Shown piece after piece: positions 43,678 to 47,551 of a stretch of DNA of 47,551 nucleotides. Source of the DNA: CAZRCZ01 sp964598765. GTDB lineage: Bacteria > Sumerlaeota > Sumerlaeia > MVZB01 > JAJFLK01. Every line of letters starts with the position of its first letter. Within the stretch, counting starts at the first letter, position 1. The stretch is taken from the NCBI GenBank assembly GCA_964598765.1, contig CAZRCZ010000028.1, forward strand, positions 1-47,551, written 5' to 3'. The position numbers were made by a program, and so were the translations under genes. The notes below the pieces were generated by a model. It saw nothing but the letters and a program-made list of their open reading frames with translations, was not told where the DNA came from and did no database searches.

Positions 43678-43752
43678 AATGTGGCGCCGGCGCCCTCGCC
43701 GGTGACGCTTGGAATTGATGCTTCCACAGCCGAGGGCGGCTGTGCCACATGG
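43678..43752. repeat. Facing pair of GCCCTCG-core palindromic elements
   Basis: ATGTGGCGCCGGCGCCCTCG, then CCGGTG (43679-43704), and the inverse-oriented CACAGCCGAGGGCGGCTGTG, then CCACAT (43725-43750), share outer ATGTGGC/GCCACAT ends and a CCCTCG core. They lie just after pnp. A third copy is at 46936-46964. Confidence 0.75.
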
Positions 43753-43790
43753 TTTGTTTCGATTCTCCACATGGATTCTTGGATGGAACC

Positions 43791-46091
43791 TTAGTCCTTC
43801 GAACGTTCACGCTCGCGGAATCCGAATGAGGAGCGATGTCCCCCTTCGCGGTCACGATCCCGATCTCGGTGCCGTTCGCCGCCGTAACGGTCGCCGCGAT
43901 CCCGGCGCGGACCGCGATCCCGATCCCCTCGGTCGCCCCGGTCTCTCGGACCGCCGCGTCCTCCGCCGCCGGATGGACGTTGAGACGGCTCGTATTCGCG
44001 CCCTTCCGCTTCGGCCAAAACCGCCCGCCGCGAAAGCCGGACCTTGCCCATCGGATCAATGGAGATGACCTTGACGGTCATTTCGTCGCCAAGCTTGCAG
44101 ACATCCTCGACCTGCTCAACCCGCTGGTCGTCCATTTCGCTAATGTGAACCAATCCGTCCTTGCCGGGCAGAAGTTGCACGAAGGCGCCGAAGTCGGTGA
44201 TCCGCACCACCTTGCCGGTGTAGGTCCGGTTCAATTCCACTTCGGCCGTCAATCCGCGGACTTCCTCCTCGGCGGCCTTGGCGGCGGCCCCTTCGGTCGA
44301 GGCGATATAGACGGTTCCATCGTCCTGAACGTCAATCTTCACGCCCGTCCGCTCGATGATGCCGCGAATCACTTTTCCGCCGGGTCCGATCACCGCGCCG
44401 ATCTTGTCCACGGGAATCTTCAGGATCGTCAGGCGCGGCGCGTTGGGGGAAAGTTCCGCTCTCGGCGCGGGCATGACTTCGGTCATTTTGTCGAGAATGA
44501 ACATCCGGGCCTTTCGCGCCTGTTCCAGCGCGCGGGCCAAAATCTCATGCGATACGCTCTCGACTTTGATGTCCATTTGCAGGGCCGTCACGCCGTCGCG
44601 CGTGCCGGTGACCTTGAAGTCCATGTCGCCCAGATGATCCTCGACTCCTTGAATGTCGGTGAGGATCGCATAGTCGCCGCCGTGCGTCGCCAAGCCCATT
44701 GCGATTCCGGCAACCGGCTTTTTGATCGGGATGCCCGCGTCCATCATCGCCAGACATCCGACGCAAGCCGAAGCCATCGAGGACGATCCGTTGGATTCGA
44801 GAATCTCGCTGACCACGCGCACGGTGTAGGGAAATTCCTCAGGGCTGGGCATGATCGCCTCCAGCGCCCGTTCGGCCAGCGCGCCGTGGCCGATCTCGCG
44901 GCGTCCGGCGGCCCGCATGGGGCGCGCCTCGCCGACGCTCCACGGCGGGAAGTTGTAATGGAGCATGAATTTTTTCTCGGAAATGCCGAGCATGTTGTCA
45001 ATTTTCTGCGCGTCGTCCAGCGTTCCGAGCGTCACGACTCCCAATGCCTGTGTTTGTCCCCGCGTGAAAAGAGCCGAGCCGTGCGTTCTCGCCAAAACGC
45101 CGACCTCGCAGGCGATCGGACGAATTTCATCAAAAGCGCGTCCATCCACCCGTTTGTGCTCGGTGCAGATCAACTTCCGGACTTCCTCGGAATGAACCCC
45201 TTCGATGAATTCGGCGATGGGGCCGCCGAGATCGGCATGAGATTCCTTGAACTCCTTGGCGACTTCCCGCGCGATTTCGTGCTCGCGTGCGCTATAATCG
45301 GACTTGGAGAGTCCGGCGTGGACCATCTCCTTAAATTGGGGCGCGGCAAGCGCGGTGATTTTGCCCTTCACGTCGTCGGGAACCACCGGAATTTTCGGAT
45401 CGAATTTCGCGCGACCCGCCGCTTGGACGAACGGCTCCATCTTTTCGATCAGTTCCACGATCGCTTCGTGGCCGTATTCCAACGCCCCTAAGATAATTTC
45501 CTCGGACACCTCGGTCGCTCCGGCTTCCACCATGTTGATCGCCGTTTTGGTTCCGGCCATGAGGATGTCGAGACTGCACTCCTCGATTTCGGCGTAAGTG
45601 GGATTCAGGATGTATTCGCCGTCCATGTATCCGACGCGAACGCCGGCCATCGGCACGGGGAACGGAACATCGGAGATTTGCAGGGCCAACGACGTCGCGC
45701 ACATCGCCGCGACCTCGACCGGATTCTCGTTGTCGCTGGAAATGACCGTCACATAGACCATCACCTCGTGGCGCATTCCTTCGGGGAAGAGAGGGCGAAT
45801 GGCGCGGTCAATCACGCGCGCCTTCAGCGTTTCCGGATCGCCCGGGCGGCCTTCCCTCCGGAAAAACCCTCCCGGCATCCGGCCCGAAGCGTAAAACTTC
45901 TCGCGGTAATCCACCATGAGAGGGAAAAAATCCCCTCCCTCCTTCGGCTGATCGGAATGGGTCACCGTGACCAGCGCGGTCGTCCCGCCGACGGAAGCCA
46001 AAATGGAACCGTGCGATTGTTTGGCGAGTCGTCCCGTTTCGATCTCCAGATCGCACTCGCCGAACGGCAATAAAATTTTTTCGATGGACAT
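43791..46091 (-). CDS. pnp: Polyribonucleotide nucleotidyltransferase (PNPase)
   Basis: Phosphorolytic 3'-5' exoribonuclease of 766 residues and a core degradosome enzyme. Two RNase PH domains are visible (LETGRLAKQSHGSILASVGG; FYASGRMPGGFFRREGRPGD; the second with RTHGSALFTRGQTQALG and the GMDFKVTGT-like DMDFKVTGTRDGVTALQMD). A KH domain (IPVDKIGAVIGPGGKVIRGI) and an S1 domain (GKVVRITDFGAFVQLLPGKD) follow. After the S1 domain comes an extra 65-residue tail rich in RGD, DRD and GGR repeats ending FGFRERERSKD. The ATG at 46091 has GGGGAG upstream. It sits downstream of rpsO on the same strand, the classic order. Confidence 0.96.
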   Translation of the reverse strand: MSIEKILLPFGECDLEIETGRLAKQSHGSILASVGGTTALVTVTHSDQPKEGGDFFPLMVDYREKFYASGRMPGGFFRREGRPGDPETLKARVIDRAIRPLFPEGMRHEVMVYVTVISSDNENPVEVAAMCATSLALQISDVPFPVPMAGVRVGYMDGEYILNPTYAEIEECSLDILMAGTKTAINMVEAGATEVSEEIILGALEYGHEAIVELIEKMEPFVQAAGRAKFDPKIPVVPDDVKGKITALAAPQFKEMVHAGLSKSDYSAREHEIAREVAKEFKESHADLGGPIAEFIEGVHSEEVRKLICTEHKRVDGRAFDEIRPIACEVGVLARTHGSALFTRGQTQALGVVTLGTLDDAQKIDNMLGISEKKFMLHYNFPPWSVGEARPMRAAGRREIGHGALAERALEAIMPSPEEFPYTVRVVSEILESNGSSSMASACVGCLAMMDAGIPIKKPVAGIAMGLATHGGDYAILTDIQGVEDHLGDMDFKVTGTRDGVTALQMDIKVESVSHEILARALEQARKARMFILDKMTEVMPAPRAELSPNAPRLTILKIPVDKIGAVIGPGGKVIRGIIERTGVKIDVQDDGTVYIASTEGAAAKAAEEEVRGLTAEVELNRTYTGKVVRITDFGAFVQLLPGKDGLVHISEMDDQRVEQVEDVCKLGDEMTVKVISIDPMGKVRLSRRAVLAEAEGREYEPSQRPSGGGGRGGPRDRGDRGDRDRGPRRDRGDRYGGERHRDRDRDREGGHRSSFGFRERERSKD

Positions 46092-46339
46092 GTTGTTCTT
46101 TCTCCCCTTGGTTGTGTGCGCCGCCCGTCGCCATCGGGCGCGGGTCGGATCGTCGGGGAAAGCGGAGCGATTGGAGGAGAAAGAAAATCGGGCTTTTAAC
46201 TGCAAAGGCCAGTTCCGATCATCGCCGGATTGGCCGTTCCACTTAAAATCCCGAGGCTCTTTTTCCTCCCGCGTCCCTTTCCCGCGTTATTATGAAACCT
46301 TATCGAATCTCCGTCTTCCCTATCTTCCGTCGGCGGTTT

Positions 46340-46609
46340 CTAATGCCGAAGGCCGAGTTTGTCAATCAGCGACCGATACCGCTCGACGTTTTTCCCCTGC
46401 AAATAGGTGAGCAAACGCTTCCGCTTGCTGACCATCTTCAGCAACCCCCGGCGCGAATGATGGTCCTTGACGTGCGCCTTGAAGTGATCGGTCAGGTTGT
46501 TGATCCGCTCGGTCAGGAGCGCCACCTGCACTTCCGGCGATCCGGTGTCCTTGTCGTGGGTCCGGTAACTCTGAACCACCTTGGCTCTGGATTCGGTCGT
46601 GACCGACAT
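46340..46609 (-). CDS. rpsO: Ribosomal protein S15
   Basis: Small 89-residue 30S protein that binds the 16S rRNA central domain. It has the family phrases DTGSPEVQVALLTERINNLT, HFKAHVKDHHSRRGLLKMVS and KRKRLLTYLQGKNVERYRSL. GGGAGA lies 6 nt before the ATG at 46609. The region between rpsO and pnp (46092-46339) has no gene; in E. coli this spacer carries a terminator and an RNase III hairpin, but I see no strong match here. Confidence 0.97.
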   Translation of the reverse strand: MSVTTESRAKVVQSYRTHDKDTGSPEVQVALLTERINNLTDHFKAHVKDHHSRRGLLKMVSKRKRLLTYLQGKNVERYRSLIDKLGLRH

Positions 46610-46631
46610 GTTTGATCTCCCTTCGTGTTCG

Positions 46632-46653
46632 CGGAAGCCGTTATGGCTTTCCG
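46632..46653 (-). promoter_or_regulatory. Hairpin in the rpsO leader
   Basis: CGGAAGCC and GGCTTTCCG pair around a five-base loop about 25 nt before the rpsO start, with one bulge. S15 often represses its own mRNA through leader structures; a similar role is a guess. Confidence 0.35.
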
Positions 46654-46801
46654 GATTCAGGCCAAGATTCGGAAGCCCCGCTTCCCCACGGTCAACCCAG
46701 CAACGCGCCGGAGACGGACCACGCCCCGAGTTTGCCGTGTCCCTTGCCTGATGCGTCAGCCTGCAAGACTTAACATCCCGTTGAGGCTGATCTTGCGCCC
46801 C

Positions 46802-46830
46802 ATTAAAGGGGGTTGCAGGCGGGATGTCAA
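46802..46830 (-). promoter_or_regulatory. Sigma-70-type promoter for the rpsO-pnp operon
   Basis: On the minus strand a perfect TTGACA (46830-46825) and TTTAAT (46807-46802) are separated by exactly 17 bp. Transcription would begin near 46795, leaving a leader of about 185 nt before rpsO. This is the best promoter consensus in the window. Confidence 0.75.
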
Positions 46831-46935
46831 CCCAAAGATGTTGCCGACAGGTTGTCCAGAACGGGATTGCGGACCGATCCGCGGCCGGAAACGAACGACG
46901 AATGGGGAATTTCAGGGACCGGCTCTCGGGGATTT

Positions 46936-46964
46936 CATGTGGCACAGCCCGCCCTCGGCTGTGC
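46936..46964. repeat. Third copy of the CACAGCC...CCCTCGGCTGTG palindrome
   Basis: CATGTGGCACAGCCCGCCCT, then CGGCTGTGC; it matches the element at 43725-43752 in reverse complement with one inserted base. Confidence 0.75.
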
Positions 46965-47010
46965 GGGGTGTGCCTGTCCCACGAAGTTCAAGGAAAATCC
47001 GAGAACACAA

Positions 47011-47110
47011 GGACGCCAACGGCGTCCCGGAGTCAAGCCCAACGGTTGCCGAGCGTAGCGAGGCTACCTTGGGTCCCCGCCGCCAACCATCCCAACCCCA
47101 AACGGGGTTG
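47011..47110. repeat. Cluster of three further palindromes
   Basis: Separate stem-loops: GGACGCCAACGGCGTCC (47011-47027); an imperfect hairpin from CCCAACGGTTGCC to GGCTACCTTGGG (47038-47073); and CAACCCC-AAAC-GGGGTTG (47093-47110), a perfect 7-bp stem. They are unrelated in sequence to one another. Confidence 0.7.
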
Positions 47111-47186
47111 CGGAATTCTCGGATGTGTGAAACGTAATGTCTTCTCCGCGGACCCATCTTGCCTGCGTCACAAATACCTTGCCTCT

Positions 47187-47335
47187 CATTAACCCCGCGA
47201 TTGATCGCGGGGAGCAGGCTAGGCGCGCGATTTCCTGAACCGTTTTAACGGTTTCCGCGCAGGCAAAACCGTTGAAACGGTTCGGATGCGCCAATGGGAT
47301 TTCTCAATTCCCCGCGATGAATCGCGAGGTTAATG
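47187..47335. repeat. 150-bp nested inverted-repeat element
   Basis: The outer ends are near-perfect reverse complements (47187-47213 and 47309-47335, including TCATTAACCCCGCGATTGAT on the left), and each arm is itself a hairpin with a CCCCGCGA stem. Two AACCGTT/AACGGTT hairpins occupy the centre (47238-47253 and 47267-47282). It resembles a MITE or a compound REP-like element. Nothing in it looks coding. Confidence 0.7.
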
Positions 47336-47527
47336 AAAGTTCGCCCTATGTCCCTGCATTCAAGACCGTGATGCAAGCAAGATGAGGCCTCTTCCCACCC
47401 CCCGCCTCGCATTGCAATCCGACGCGGTTCGTGGTAGCAAGGATCGAGGATTCAGGGCGAGGGTTCCATAACGCGATTCCCGGATTCCCCACGACGATGG
47501 AAACACGACGGAGCCGAGGACGTTCAA

Positions 47528-47551
47528 ATGGCCGGAAAACGAATTACTTTC
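47528..47551 (+). CDS. Possible start of a gene cut by the window edge (MAGKRITF...)
   Basis: ATG at 47528 opens MAGKRITF before the sequence ends. A GAGG lies 8 nt upstream. A weak promoter, TTGCAA (47412) and TAGCAA (47435) with a 17-bp gap, could serve it. Too short to identify. Confidence 0.4.

Noticed and set aside
43836..45491. 551-codon plus-strand frame
   Set aside because: Antisense to pnp; Arg/His-rich shadow.
46092..46339. Terminator between rpsO and pnp
   Set aside because: I looked for a stem followed by a T run on the minus strand and found none convincing.
46936..47335. CRISPR array
   Set aside because: The repeats are palindromes of different sequence, not identical direct repeats with uniform spacers, and no cas gene is present.

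Overview
The window reads as a scaffold from an uncultivated Gram-negative bacterium. A run of ten N lies inside one gene. The gene content suggests a PVC-type or related heterotroph such as Sumerlaeota, Omnitrophota or Verrucomicrobia: a secreted alpha-2-macroglobulin, a DUF1080 protein, Gfo/Idh/MocA and sugar-isomerase domains, a secreted SGNH hydrolase with a Thr/Pro tail, multi-spanning lipid-linked-sugar glycosyltransferases, and many short palindromic intergenic repeats. This placement is inference; there is no rRNA and I did not recognise any tRNA gene.

Layout from left to right. Positions 1-9250 hold a partial aquaglyceroporin (-), an SGNH/DNRLRE secreted protein (+), a GT39-like membrane glycosyltransferase (-), a medium-chain acyl-CoA synthetase (+), RmuC (-) and a DUF3592-type membrane protein (+). 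Positions 9247-13139 hold a two-gene arginine/proline catabolic operon: an ArgZ-type arginine dihydrolase followed, with an ATGA overlap, by bifunctional PutA. Positions 13589-19659 hold a very large alpha-2-macroglobulin split by the assembly gap, followed by SppA (-) and MetG (+).

Positions 22729-26975 form a trehalose island with two routes: otsA-otsB (+) runs into treT plus a DUF5752 gene (-). Next come a multi-TM/GspE ATPase fusion with a small secreted protein (27181-30358), then a sugar isomerase/oxidoreductase fusion and a DUF1080 secreted protein (30362-33029). Positions 33661-37259 hold a GT87 transferase, argininosuccinate lyase, a small membrane protein and an orphan antitoxin (+). 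From 37335 to 46609 everything is on the minus strand: a macro-domain protein, pyruvoyl arginine decarboxylase, UDP-glucuronate decarboxylase, a CtpA protease, an Agl23-like glycosyltransferase, and the classical rpsO-pnp pair. The last 900 bp are a palindrome-rich intergenic region ending in the first codons of a possible new gene.

Two features of organisation stand out. Up to about position 37300 single genes or gene pairs alternate in direction, and five of seven convergent junctions are separated by 8 bp or less or overlap. The larger intergenic gaps are filled by families of palindromic and 8- to 11-bp periodic inverted repeats, several of which recur in the window. The most interesting functional leads are the ArgZ-PutA operon, the membrane-anchored GspE fusion, the isomerase-dehydrogenase fusion beside a 3-keto-disaccharide hydrolase domain, and DUF5752 coupled to TreT.
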